DNA from: CAZWVI01 sp964637165
GTDB lineage: Bacteria > Planctomycetota > UBA1135
Direction of reading: 5' to 3'
NCBI GenBank assembly: GCA_964637165.1
Contig: CAZWVI010000003.1
Location: forward strand, 62,001 to 126,000
Length of the DNA stretch: 64,000 nt
The notes under the pieces are model-generated. The model saw nothing but the letters and a program-made list of their open reading frames with translations. It had not been told where the DNA came from and did not search any database. The position numbers and the translations under genes are program-made. Below are positions 17,635 through 26,648 of the stretch, piece by piece (the first letter of the stretch is position 1; each line of letters starts with the position of its first letter).

Positions 17635-18452
17635 TGTTCGCCAGCTTGGTGCTATTGCTACTTCAAAACAGCGGTGCAATTGTGCCGCCAGGCGAGGATG
17701 TGTTGGCCCAAGAACCAAACCACCAACAGCTTCAAGAGAAGGCCAAAAAATGGTGGAGCTCTTTAAGCGAGGAAGAGCGCCACGAGGTATTAGCACGTCA
17801 ACGCCGCCTAAAGGAAATGTCGGCCGATGCGCGAAATGAATTGAATCGCCGAACTCGCGCTTTAAAAGAAGTTGGCGAGCGGGTGCTAGCCCGACTAACT
17901 CCAGAGCAGCATGCTAAATATGATGCATTGTCGCCGGAACAACAGCACGAAGAGTTGCGGCGAATTATGCATGGAATGATGCGTGGTCACGAAGAAAATT
18001 TGCGCCGCCATGGACCTCCACCGAGTAGGAAATTGTCCGTCGATCAGCGGCTGCAATGTGCGCGGCGATTCATCGAGCGCCATCGTGGCGACTCTTTGCA
18101 AATCAAATACGACAAGATGGTAAGTGACGGTTGGATTTCGTCAGCGGTTTCAGCGGCTTTGCTTGATGAGCCGATGGAAATCAAGTTGGAGGCGATGCAC
18201 GAAGCTACCAAATGGCGTACTTGGTCGCACGCCACAAGTTCTGGTTGGTTTAGCGAGTGGCAACTCAAGGAAAACCAGCGAATTCAATTGGGAATGTTGC
18301 CATCCGCCGAATTTATGCGAGCAGTATCCTTAATGCGCGCCGGAGAAGGCTTTGATTCAGCGATAAGGCATAATGGCAAGGGTAATGACGCCAACTTACG
18401 CCGCCCCGACGACTCGCGCCGTCCTCCTCGGATGGGCCCTAGCCGCTTTTGA
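17634..18452 (+). CDS. Exported DUF3106-like helical protein
   Basis: This 272-residue protein starts with a signal peptide (MFASLVLLLLQ). The mature N-terminal half is a charged helical region (KKWWSSLSEEERHEVLARQ, then RLTPEQHAKYDAL) with the 'W..L..eeR..l' pattern seen in DUF3106 and periplasmic heavy-metal-sensor-like proteins. It may interact with the anti-sigma factor in the periplasm, as such proteins do for other ECF systems, but this is inference. The start ATG (TAATG) shares a base with the preceding stop, and its last ~80 bases overlap the start of the membrane sulfatase-like gene in another frame. Confidence 0.6.
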   Translation: MFASLVLLLLQNSGAIVPPGEDVLAQEPNHQQLQEKAKKWWSSLSEEERHEVLARQRRLKEMSADARNELNRRTRALKEVGERVLARLTPEQHAKYDALSPEQQHEELRRIMHGMMRGHEENLRRHGPPPSRKLSVDQRLQCARRFIERHRGDSLQIKYDKMVSDGWISSAVSAALLDEPMEIKLEAMHEATKWRTWSHATSSGWFSEWQLKENQRIQLGMLPSAEFMRAVSLMRAGEGFDSAIRHNGKGNDANLRRPDDSRRPPRMGPSRF

Positions 18453-20457
18453 AGCGGGCCTAGTCCTCTCTAGCATCGCCCACTTTGCCACGACACCGTG
18501 GTTTTTAATCATGGCGGTACTTGCCCCAATGATGATTTATGGTTGGGGCTGTTGGGTTCTTGCAAAAACGCCGCTTGCAAAAAAAATCCCATGGGATTTA
18601 TTGATGCTTTTAGGTGTAGTTGTGCTGACCCACCTGCGACGACAAATATATTTAGGCACCAATGGTTGGTGGATGGTTGCGCTTGGCTCTACGGCGGCAT
18701 TTATTTTGTGGATATTTTTGTTAGATGAAAAGCGCGGACTGATTCGCAAGTTAATTGGAAGTGGTTTGATTGTCCATACGGTTTTACGTTTACGTCAATT
18801 TAGTTTTAACGATCCAAAGATGATGGAGGAACGTGGCTGGGGCGATCTATTTAACTTTGGATTTGACTTGTCAAATGATTGGACTTGGATTGTTAGTGCT
18901 GCGATTGCTTTGTTGGCATGGTGGAAATTTAAGGCTCTGCCGATTTCAAAAATTGAGACAATAGTTTTGAAAGTAAACAAATCTTTTATCGCACTTCCGT
19001 TTTTTAGTCTGCTGTATTTGAATTTTGATTTAAGAGGTGGTGCGGTAATCGATGAACTTGAAATGCGCGCAAGTGCTCCGGCGGGTGCGCCCAATGTAGT
19101 TTTGATTTCTTGGGACACAGTTCGCGCCGACAGCTTGCCGTTGTTTGGTGGTGGCGGAGTTGATACTCCAAATCTTGACCAACTAGCTTTAGCTGGGGTG
19201 TTGTTTGACAACTACCACACCGTCGCGCCGATTACCGCGCCCGCACACAATAGTATGTTGACCGGAATGTTGCCGCCGGCGCATGGCTTGCGAGCCAATG
19301 GCGATATTGCGGGCCAATTAAGCACTCCACGCTTACCGGAAATTTTCCGTAGTGCTGGCTGGGAAACCGCCGGATTTATTTCAGTACAACCAGTAATCGG
19401 TCGCCTAAAAGGATTCCCTCAAGGATTTGATTTATTCGATGACCGTCAAGCCCGCACCACAATGAGTCCAATAATACATGCGCTTGGTTACTTAAAGCGT
19501 ACGGTTGCAATCGGCGACCGCCTGTTGCCAGACGGTTTGGATTTCGCGGCGGCCACCACCCCAGGCGCGATTACGACTCAGCGCGCGGTCGAATGGATTG
19601 ACGCTAGAGGCGGGCCATTCTTTACTTGGGTTCATCTGTTTGATGCCCACGACCCACGTGACTTAAGTGGCGAGTATGAAAGTTTTGCGCGGAAAGCTTT
19701 GGCCAGCAAAGAAGCCGGGCCACACGCAGTTAATCCAGACTGTGAAACATCATTGGTTGAACAACGGGGTGAAATTTCCTTTATGGATATGCAACTTGGA
19801 TTGTTATTAGATGCTCTTCGCCGTAAAGATCCAGAATTGAAAAACACGATTATCGCATTGGTTGCTGACCACGGCGAATGTTTCGGTGAAGGTGCCGATG
19901 CCCCAGAGTTGTTTGGCGAAGGCGGTATAAAAGTTTTGCACGTGCCAAGCTTGTATGAAGCAACCCAACACGTAATCGGTTTAGTGAAACCGTCAAGTAG
20001 TTCGGGCCTTACAACAGGAATTCGTTCAAGTGTTGATTCTGCACACATTGATTTGTTGCCTACTTTGGTTGAGTTGGCTGGACTAGCAGTCCCCATCGGA
20101 ATTCAAGGTCGCAGTTTGTTAAGTGCGATGCGCGGAGAAATTATGGAAGCGCGTCCTTTGTACATGGAAGCATACGGCGCAACTAACGGTAACGACCGCT
20201 TAATTGGGTGGCTAGATGGTGAATGGAAATATGTAGTGACCATCGATGGCCGCCGCGAATTTTTATTCAAACAAGAAACCGGTGATAGTAAGGATTGGTC
20301 GCAAGAAAATCCCGAACAACTCGCCGTGATGCGCGCCAACTTGAATGAATTTAAAGCAAAGATGATTGTTGTCGAACGCGGCAAAACAGAGCGTTCGGCA
20401 GCGGAGACCGCCGCACTTCAAGATCTCGGCTACATGGATACCGACGAGGAAGAGTAA
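18373..20457 (+). CDS. Membrane sulfatase-like (alkaline-phosphatase superfamily) protein
   Basis: This ~694-residue protein has five to seven hydrophobic helices in the first ~230 residues, then a periplasmic sulfatase-fold domain (NVVLISWDTVRADSLPLF, with metal ligands, and ADHGECFGEG late). At the catalytic position the sequence is ITAPAHNSMLTG, so Thr replaces the Cys/Ser converted to formylglycine and His replaces Arg of the CxPxR motif. This places it with phosphoryl/phosphoglycerol transferase-like or Thr-nucleophile members rather than true sulfatases. The start is either ATG 18373 or ATG 18385, both overlapping the previous gene. It closes the operon that contains the ECF sigma module. 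Confidence 0.75.
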   Translation: MARVMTPTYAAPTTRAVLLGWALAAFEAGLVLSSIAHFATTPWFLIMAVLAPMMIYGWGCWVLAKTPLAKKIPWDLLMLLGVVVLTHLRRQIYLGTNGWWMVALGSTAAFILWIFLLDEKRGLIRKLIGSGLIVHTVLRLRQFSFNDPKMMEERGWGDLFNFGFDLSNDWTWIVSAAIALLAWWKFKALPISKIETIVLKVNKSFIALPFFSLLYLNFDLRGGAVIDELEMRASAPAGAPNVVLISWDTVRADSLPLFGGGGVDTPNLDQLALAGVLFDNYHTVAPITAPAHNSMLTGMLPPAHGLRANGDIAGQLSTPRLPEIFRSAGWETAGFISVQPVIGRLKGFPQGFDLFDDRQARTTMSPIIHALGYLKRTVAIGDRLLPDGLDFAAATTPGAITTQRAVEWIDARGGPFFTWVHLFDAHDPRDLSGEYESFARKALASKEAGPHAVNPDCETSLVEQRGEISFMDMQLGLLLDALRRKDPELKNTIIALVADHGECFGEGADAPELFGEGGIKVLHVPSLYEATQHVIGLVKPSSSSGLTTGIRSSVDSAHIDLLPTLVELAGLAVPIGIQGRSLLSAMRGEIMEARPLYMEAYGATNGNDRLIGWLDGEWKYVVTIDGRREFLFKQETGDSKDWSQENPEQLAVMRANLNEFKAKMIVVERGKTERSAAETAALQDLGYMDTDEEE

Positions 20458-20470
20458 AGCTTTTCCTTAA

Positions 20471-20508
20471 TAAAAAAGAAAGACCAGCGCCTGGGGAAGG
20501 CGCCGGTC
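20471..20508 (-). terminator. Intrinsic terminator for the subtilase gene
   Basis: On the minus strand a 10-position stem (GACCGGCGCC with GGCGCTGGTC, one mismatch) with a 7-base loop at 20482-20508 is followed by a T-rich run (TTTCTTTTTTA) at 20471-20481. This terminates transcription of the minus-strand subtilase 70 bases downstream of its stop. The A-rich side faces the plus-strand gene, so it is weaker for that direction. Confidence 0.8.
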
Positions 20509-20577
20509 AGTACAGGGTGTCAGAGTATGGGGGGAATCTCCGACGCTTTAAATTTACACTATTATTCCAGCAATTGC

Positions 20578-22968
20578 TTATTGAACTTCAAGTTCTTCAA
20601 CTAATGAAAACAACGCAAGGCCGGTTGCTCCAGCGGTATCGTTGCACACCGATTGAATGTAGATGCTTTGACCTGAAAGTGCTGGGTTGTTTGGTACAAC
20701 TCCGGAAAACCAGCCAAGACCACTTGCGTTAAGTGTTCCAGCTTGGGCTAAGTTCGCGTTGTTAAGTTCTAGGTCGCCAATGCCAGGCAAGGTTGTTGCG
20801 CCTAAACTCATTGAGTAGAACAAACCGTAAGTAGCGTTGGGCGGCCCTGAAAGAGTAACCCTAACTGTGCTACCGAGAGTTGGCTCAAGGGTGTCTGGAA
20901 TCGCTAAGTGAATCAAGCGTAGAGCTGCGTCATAAACCTGAGCAACACCTGCTCCCCATTCCAAATCTTTGCCGGCTGGGCCACGGTCAATCGCAGTAGT
21001 TTGCAATGCTTTTGAAATGTGTCGCGGCAATGCGTTTGCATTTGCCGAAACCATTAATGCAGTTGCGCCACCAATGTGCGGCGTTGCGCATGATGTTCCG
21101 CTAAAGCTTGAGTAGCCACCACCATCAGCAGTTGTGTAACAACCGTTGGTGTAGCCAGCGATGTCGGGCTTTAATAATCCTGGTTGGCTTAATCCCCAAC
21201 CGCCGGCTGGGTAATCCCAGTAGGCAGGGTTTTGCACGTGTGGGTAAGTTGAGTCGTAAGTAAAGATGTCTTCCCATGCAGCTGGTCCACGGCCACTTGG
21301 GGTGTAGTAAGAATCGTCACCAACGCTTACACCGCAACAACCAAGCACTGCGGCGACGCCACCGTCAACTTGTTGAGGGTGAACCCATGGTCCAGGAACA
21401 TTTCCAGGCGCAGAAATGTTAAATGGAATCGGGTATGAAGATGAACCACCCTGATTGCCAATTGAGTTGCAATGGATTTGTTCAGCCATGTAAACCATTT
21501 CTGAAACCGCGCGGTGCATGTGGTAGTCCGGTCGTGGCGAGTAAGGCCACTTCCATGAATAGGAAGATGAAGAGCTATTTACTCCAACACTCATTCCCCA
21601 TTGCAAGGCCGCCCAATGGTCGGATTCGGCCGACACTTGGCAAACTGCGAGGCTTGCGCCGGGCGCCATACCAGTTGCACGAGTTCCAGAGGCGCCATCG
21701 CCAACCATGATGCCGGCGGTGTTAGTTCCGTGCCCACCGCCATTTGGATTGTTGTTGTTGGAACTAAAGTTCCAGCCCCATGTATCGTCAATGTAACCGT
21801 TGCCATCATTGTCAATGCCATCGGCGGGGTCATTTGGGTTTGTCCAAATACGGTTAATCAAGTCTGGGTGGTTAGGATCTGTTCCAGAGTCAATGTTGAG
21901 TAAAACCGCACCGGATCCATCAATGCCAATATTCCAAAGGTCTGGTGCTTGATGTTTTACCAAGTTGATTTCTGGAGTCGGTGGTGGTGGCGGTGGAAAA
22001 TAATCGGCCAACTCAATATTGTCGAAGCCAAAACCATCAGTGGCTGCCGAGTAGTTGTCGTACCAAGACCAACGCAGTTTGAAGTTAGCGTTGTAGGATA
22101 AACCAAGCACGTCAAGGTCGTGAGTTTTTAATACATAAACTCCGTCGGTGCCAGTTAGGTCAGCAACCTTAGCCCAAGTCGCACCACCATCATCAGAAGC
22201 TTCAAGAATGTCAGAGCCAGAATTAAATTCATCGTTCATGTCTTGGAAGGCATAACGAAGATCAACATTTGTTTTACCAGTAAGATCAACGCTTAAAGTT
22301 AAAGTTGCGGTGCTGTAACAACCATTGCTGTCGCTGTCACAAACAAAGTGCATTGAGCCAGCGTAGGGGCTGTGGTTGCCAGTAACTTGCACGCGGCCGC
22401 AAGCAGTTGTTGAAGTTGCCCACTCGCTACCAAGCGAACCGGATTCAAAGTCTTCGAAGTAGTAAGTGGTTGCGCGGCCATTATTGTTGCCACTACTTTT
22501 TGGCGCGGTTGATTGTTGAATAGCTGCAGATAAAGGCAAGTCATGCAATTCATTTTGATCGCGCAACGGATCGTATTGAATGTAGCTTACGCCGCTAAGC
22601 TTGGCGATGGCTTCAATCGCGATTCGGTCGCCAGCAAGGCGATGTGAATTGGTAATCCACAAAACTTCGGAAAAAGAAATATGTCCTTCAAGTGTTAGCA
22701 CATCAATCAAAGCTTGGAGGCCAGCTTGGCTGCTGGCGGCGTGATCGCGCAAAGTATCGACCACCAATTTTTGTTTTTGGTCGCCACCAAGGGCGCCGAC
22801 TTTGTTGCGCAAATCAGCTTGGCTTAAGCGATTTGTCATTACAACATAGGCGCGATGATGCTCGAGCGGGGCGACTCCAATCACTTCATGCAACTCGTGC
22901 GTAATTGGCGATTGTTCGGGCGGTGCTTGAGGGGAAAGTAAGGGGAGTGCGAGCAGCAATGAGAACAT
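20578..22968 (-). CDS. Secreted subtilisin-family (S8) serine protease
   Basis: This 796-residue secreted protease has a signal peptide and an N-terminal propeptide-like region (~20-160). A beta-rich domain (residues ~170-320, TTYYFEDFESGSLGSEW onward) precedes a Pro-rich linker (PPPPPP). The S8 catalytic domain holds the Asp in LLNIDSGTD, the His in GGHGTNTAG and the Ser in GTSCATPHIGG. The C-terminal ~100 residues form an extra beta domain like that of other secreted proteins in this window. An Asp-rich insertion (GIDNDGNGYIDD) may bind calcium. It is transcribed alone with its own terminator; the substrate is unknown. Confidence 0.92.
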   Translation of the reverse strand: MFSLLLALPLLSPQAPPEQSPITHELHEVIGVAPLEHHRAYVVMTNRLSQADLRNKVGALGGDQKQKLVVDTLRDHAASSQAGLQALIDVLTLEGHISFSEVLWITNSHRLAGDRIAIEAIAKLSGVSYIQYDPLRDQNELHDLPLSAAIQQSTAPKSSGNNNGRATTYYFEDFESGSLGSEWATSTTACGRVQVTGNHSPYAGSMHFVCDSDSNGCYSTATLTLSVDLTGKTNVDLRYAFQDMNDEFNSGSDILEASDDGGATWAKVADLTGTDGVYVLKTHDLDVLGLSYNANFKLRWSWYDNYSAATDGFGFDNIELADYFPPPPPPTPEINLVKHQAPDLWNIGIDGSGAVLLNIDSGTDPNHPDLINRIWTNPNDPADGIDNDGNGYIDDTWGWNFSSNNNNPNGGGHGTNTAGIMVGDGASGTRATGMAPGASLAVCQVSAESDHWAALQWGMSVGVNSSSSSYSWKWPYSPRPDYHMHRAVSEMVYMAEQIHCNSIGNQGGSSSYPIPFNISAPGNVPGPWVHPQQVDGGVAAVLGCCGVSVGDDSYYTPSGRGPAAWEDIFTYDSTYPHVQNPAYWDYPAGGWGLSQPGLLKPDIAGYTNGCYTTADGGGYSSFSGTSCATPHIGGATALMVSANANALPRHISKALQTTAIDRGPAGKDLEWGAGVAQVYDAALRLIHLAIPDTLEPTLGSTVRVTLSGPPNATYGLFYSMSLGATTLPGIGDLELNNANLAQAGTLNASGLGWFSGVVPNNPALSGQSIYIQSVCNDTAGATGLALFSLVEELEVQ

Positions 22969-23027
22969 CTTGTCATGGTAAAAGCGATATCCTTATTAAA
23001 CAAGCGGAAAGTACCTGAATATGGAAG

Positions 23028-24185
23028 GTGGGATGCGACAATGGCTCGGTGGAATTGCCCAGCATTAGCTATCAGCAGTTGCGAGAATTACCGCCCGAGG
23101 TCTTTTCGCGGGTAATCGATGTGCGTTCCCCGCAGGAGTTTTCTGAGGACCAGCTGCCGGGGGCGGAAAATTTGCCGCTGTTTGATGATGACCAGCGCTG
23201 TTTGGTGGGCACTCTCTATAAAAAGGATTCTCCAGCTGCGGCTTATGAACAAGGTTTGGAGTATGCGCGGCAGCGCACCGGCGGAATTTTGGCGGCCGTT
23301 TTGCATCGCGAAATTGATCCCCAAGAATGGCAGAGTGAATTTGAGGCCCTAGCACCTCAGGTGTCAGCATTGAGCTTGGCTCCATCGGCTAAATTTAAAC
23401 TTTCCGAGAGGGAACTGATAGTCGTGCATTGTTGGCGCGGCGGCATGCGTTCGCGCTCATTGGTGGCTTTATTGCGTGTGCTTGGACACAAACAGGTCGT
23501 CTGCTTAGAGGGCGGCTATAAAAATTACCGCGCATGGGTTCGGCAGGAATTAGATTTCATAGACCCGAAGGTAGAAACAATTGTTTTACGCGGCCCAACT
23601 GGAGTGGGCAAAACCCAAATTCTGCAACAACTCGAGGGCCAGCGAAAAAATTCATGCATCGATTTAGAGGCTTGTGCAGGCCATCGTTCGAGTGTGCTTG
23701 GGGCAGTTGGCTTAAAGCCGGTGAGCCAAAAAAAGTTCGAATCTCGGTTGGCGGCTCGTATGCGGGAATTGGCGACCACGCCGTGCTTCGTCGAAGGTGA
23801 AAGCCGCAAAGTTGGCAACGTGACGATTCCTGAAAAACTATTCGCCGCCATGAACAATGGCCACCAAGTGCATTTGCGCGCCTCGCTTAGTCACCGTTGT
23901 GACGTATTGGCCAGGGATTATTTAGCCACTCCCAAACACATTGCAGAATTGCGCGAGCAACTTCCCTTTTTGGAGAAGCGGCTTGGCGGTAGTTGGGTAG
24001 GTCGCCTCCAAGAGTGGCTAGACGCTGGCGAGTGGCGGCAGGTCGCAGAAGCTTTGTTGGATAATTACTACGACCCCCTTTACGGGCACTCCGACGATGA
24101 CCGAAATTGGGCTCTTAAGCTAGATGCTGAAAAAAAGGATTTGATTTCCGAGCTGCTCAGTTTTCAGTCGCTATGTTTACGCTAG
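23028..24185 (+). CDS. mnmH: tRNA 2-selenouridine synthase
   Basis: MnmH/SelU replaces the sulfur of 2-thiouridine at the tRNA wobble position with selenium, using selenophosphate. The 385-residue product has a rhodanese domain (residues ~10-160) with the catalytic Cys in HCWRGGMRSRS and a P-loop domain (~185-385) with GPTGVGKTQILQ, as in the family. The start is GTG at 23028; a GTG at 23049 is also possible. Its presence shows that the cell makes selenophosphate, which is relevant to the TGA-containing cytochrome at 40807-42909. The adjacent purF is separately started. Confidence 0.93.
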   Translation: MGCDNGSVELPSISYQQLRELPPEVFSRVIDVRSPQEFSEDQLPGAENLPLFDDDQRCLVGTLYKKDSPAAAYEQGLEYARQRTGGILAAVLHREIDPQEWQSEFEALAPQVSALSLAPSAKFKLSERELIVVHCWRGGMRSRSLVALLRVLGHKQVVCLEGGYKNYRAWVRQELDFIDPKVETIVLRGPTGVGKTQILQQLEGQRKNSCIDLEACAGHRSSVLGAVGLKPVSQKKFESRLAARMRELATTPCFVEGESRKVGNVTIPEKLFAAMNNGHQVHLRASLSHRCDVLARDYLATPKHIAELREQLPFLEKRLGGSWVGRLQEWLDAGEWRQVAEALLDNYYDPLYGHSDDDRNWALKLDAEKKDLISELLSFQSLCLR

Positions 24186-24253
24186 AATCTAAGCCGGCGT
24201 TGGTCGCAACACCCGCCATTCCTTAGTCGCCCTCAGCCACCACCATCCCCCAA

Positions 24254-25705
24254 ATGTGCGGATTCATCGGAATCGCTGGCCTCCCTGGAACAGATACTGC
24301 GCCTGAGCTTTACGAAGGGCTCATTGCACTTCAACATCGCGGACAAGATGCCGCAGGAATTTTGTCGTTCGACGGCAGGTTCCACTTGCGCAAGCAAAAT
24401 GGCATGGTGCGCGATATTTTCCGTTATAGCGATATGCAACGCTTGAAGGGAAACCTATCAGTAGGTCATGTACGCTACCCAACTATTGGTATGGGTGCCG
24501 ATGAAGACGCGCAACCGTTTTACATTAACTATCCATTTGGCGTGGGCATGGCCCACAACGGCAACCTCACCAACTTTTTGGATTTGAAGGGCCGGCTATT
24601 TCCGCAAGAGAATATTTGTTTAACTTCAACCTGTGACGTGGAGGCAATCTTGTATGCGTTTGCCCAAGCATTGCACCGCGCAGATCCAACTGCGGACTTG
24701 TTAGACCGCATCGCGTTGGCCGTAAAGGGCGTTTTCAACCGCACCAAAGGCGCTTATTCGGTATGTGGTGTTTTAAGCGAAGGTGTAATGTTTGCGTTTC
24801 GCGACCCGACTGGGATAAAGCCGTGCATAATCGGACGTCGCGAAACTCCGGAAGGTGTTGAGTGGGCGGCTGCTTCAGAATCGGTTGCTTTTGATGTGCT
24901 CGGATTTGAACGCGTGCGCGATTTACGCGCCGGCGAAGCGTTTGTGGTTAAGCCGGGTGAAGAGCCTGAATTTGTCCAAGTCTCCGAGCAGCCTCACCGA
25001 CCATGTATATTTGAGTTGGTTTACTTTGCACGGCCGGATTCGTTTTTGGACGAAGTATCGGTTTATAAAACTCGCCGGCGCTTTGGTAAGGCATTGGCTA
25101 AGCAGTGGGAAGAGCAAGGTGCTCCAACTCCCGATGTGGTGATTCCAATTCCTGATTCTTCACGTGACGCAGCTCTCTCGATGGCGCATTACATGAAAAT
25201 TTCTTATCGTGAGGGCTTTGTGAAAAACCGTTACGTTGGTCGGACATTTATTATGCCTAACCAAGGCGAACGCCGCTCAGCGATTCGTCGTAAGTTGAAT
25301 CCAATTCCACTGGAATTTAAAGGCAAAAATGTTTTGCTTGTTGATGATTCAATTGTGCGCGGAAACACTTCCAAAAAGATTGTTGAAATCGCGCGTCGCG
25401 CGGGCGCCAAGAATGTTTATTTCGCATCGACTTCGCCCCCTTTGGTTGCGCCATGTCCTTACGGAATTGATATGGCGACCAAGAATGAATTCATCGCGAC
25501 CGACCGCAACAATGATGAAATTGCCGCCGAAATTGGTGTCGACCATTTGGTTTATCTGGAGCGCGAACGCATGGTAGAAGCCGCGCGGGTCGGCAATCCA
25601 GCAATTGAAGGTTTTTGCACCGGATGTTTCACTGGTCAATACCCAACCGTTGATGCCGCCGAACACTTAGACGCAATTGGTGCCGAGCGTTCTTCGGTGC
25701 GCTAG
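24254..25705 (+). CDS. purF: Amidophosphoribosyltransferase (Fe-S type)
   Basis: PurF makes phosphoribosylamine from PRPP and glutamine, the first step of purine synthesis. The 483-residue product has an Ntn glutaminase domain starting at Cys2 (MCGFIGIAG) with the AHNGNLTN loop, and a PRTase domain with VLLVDDSIVRGNTSKK (PRPP loop). Four cysteines at positions matching the Fe-S cluster ligands of B. subtilis-type PurF are present (residues ~251, in APCPYGID, and the pair in GFCTGCFTGQYPT). Unlike that type there is no propeptide: the Met is directly followed by the catalytic Cys. Its TAG overlaps the TAG of the regulator on the other strand. Confidence 0.95.
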   Translation: MCGFIGIAGLPGTDTAPELYEGLIALQHRGQDAAGILSFDGRFHLRKQNGMVRDIFRYSDMQRLKGNLSVGHVRYPTIGMGADEDAQPFYINYPFGVGMAHNGNLTNFLDLKGRLFPQENICLTSTCDVEAILYAFAQALHRADPTADLLDRIALAVKGVFNRTKGAYSVCGVLSEGVMFAFRDPTGIKPCIIGRRETPEGVEWAAASESVAFDVLGFERVRDLRAGEAFVVKPGEEPEFVQVSEQPHRPCIFELVYFARPDSFLDEVSVYKTRRRFGKALAKQWEEQGAPTPDVVIPIPDSSRDAALSMAHYMKISYREGFVKNRYVGRTFIMPNQGERRSAIRRKLNPIPLEFKGKNVLLVDDSIVRGNTSKKIVEIARRAGAKNVYFASTSPPLVAPCPYGIDMATKNEFIATDRNNDEIAAEIGVDHLVYLERERMVEAARVGNPAIEGFCTGCFTGQYPTVDAAEHLDAIGAERSSVR

Positions 25706-26565
25706 CTGTTGCGCCGCTTGCGTTCGACCGGTAAAAGTAAGTGGGTAAAGGACACCAGCTGTCCGTCTCGGTCTTGACGACCTTCAGCTAATAATCGCTT
25801 GATGTGTGCGAGGTGAGTACGAATTTTTTGAGTTCGCTCTTCGTTTATCCAACCTGTTTCGCCGCCGAGTGAGAAAAGTTCTTCTTCGTTTACATCAACG
25901 CCGCGTTCGTCAATTAAGCGTTCAGCACTACGACTTAGTGAACGCCATAATGCGGGCAGTCGATCATCGTCGTCAGGAACAAAGTGAAGTTCGCGCGCGG
26001 CTACATCAAACACCGGCACATTACGATTGGCAACTAAAACCGAGCCAACTTCGCGAACTAAATTTGCTTTGAGCAAAATCCGCATGTGGTGATAAAGACC
26101 ATCGGCGGCCACGTCCATAGCGTCGGCCAATTCAGCGATTGAGCACGGGGCTTCAGCTAACAAGAATTCCAATAATTCCAAGCGGCGTGGCGAAGTAATT
26201 GCTCGCCAGTGAACGTCCTTCTCAATCACAAAGGCTTGTCGGCGGCCAGCCAAGCGACCCAGTCCAAGCACCGAGTTCTTCCCGTGGTGGGGGTCATCAA
26301 CACTAAGCGCATTATTCGGGTCGGCAAACCAATGCTGGCCATTAATGATGAACTTATATAGGTGCTCACCTTCTTCAAGGTCGATTTGGCATTTCCATAA
26401 TCCATCGCCCGCAAGCTCCATAGGAACGCCGATTTTGTCCCAATTGATAAAAGTACCGGACAGGGAAACTGATTCCACGTCGGCTACAGCTAGCAGTTCA
26501 TCTGGGCGGACCGCAAAGTCCACCCGCCATTTTGAACCGGAGAGGGGGGACACCTCCAATTTCAT
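25702..26565 (-). CDS. CBM48/AMPK-beta-like glycan-binding domain fused to ArsR-like winged-helix regulator
   Basis: This 287-residue cytoplasmic protein joins an AMPK-beta/CBM48-type carbohydrate-binding domain (residues ~28-103) to a winged-helix DNA-binding domain (residues ~118-185; SPRRLELLEFL, then IAELADAMDVAADGLYHHM, as in ArsR/HTH_20 families), followed by a ~100-residue acidic, partly helical tail. The residues used for glycogen in AMPK-beta have likely equivalents here (W42, K71, W79, N97). There is no signal peptide. It is divergent from a secreted GH13 enzyme, 174 bases away, at the edge of an alpha-glucan gene island, so it is a plausible glucan-responsive repressor or activator. 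The segment VDDPHHGKNSVLGLG closely resembles one in the neopullulanase-like enzyme at 35307. I know no characterised regulator with this architecture. Confidence 0.85.
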   Translation of the reverse strand: MKLEVSPLSGSKWRVDFAVRPDELLAVADVESVSLSGTFINWDKIGVPMELAGDGLWKCQIDLEEGEHLYKFIINGQHWFADPNNALSVDDPHHGKNSVLGLGRLAGRRQAFVIEKDVHWRAITSPRRLELLEFLLAEAPCSIAELADAMDVAADGLYHHMRILLKANLVREVGSVLVANRNVPVFDVAARELHFVPDDDDRLPALWRSLSRSAERLIDERGVDVNEEELFSLGGETGWINEERTQKIRTHLAHIKRLLAEGRQDRDGQLVSFTHLLLPVERKRRNS

Positions 26566-26648
26566 TGCCGTTAAAAATGCCTAAGTTGGAGGCTTTTGGC
26601 AATAAAAAACTTGGTTTTATGCTTATTTAGGCTAAATATCGCCACCTG

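Noticed and set aside
17218..17796. Long open frame on the minus strand opposite the sigma/anti-sigma genes
   Set aside because: Residue composition is not protein-like, and it mirrors well-supported plus-strand genes.
18373..20457. Ordinary formylglycine sulfatase
   Set aside because: The CxPxR Cys and Arg are replaced by Thr and His.
20482..20508. Terminator for the plus-strand sulfatase-like gene
   Set aside because: The T-run lies only on the minus-strand side; the plus-strand side has no T-run after the stem.
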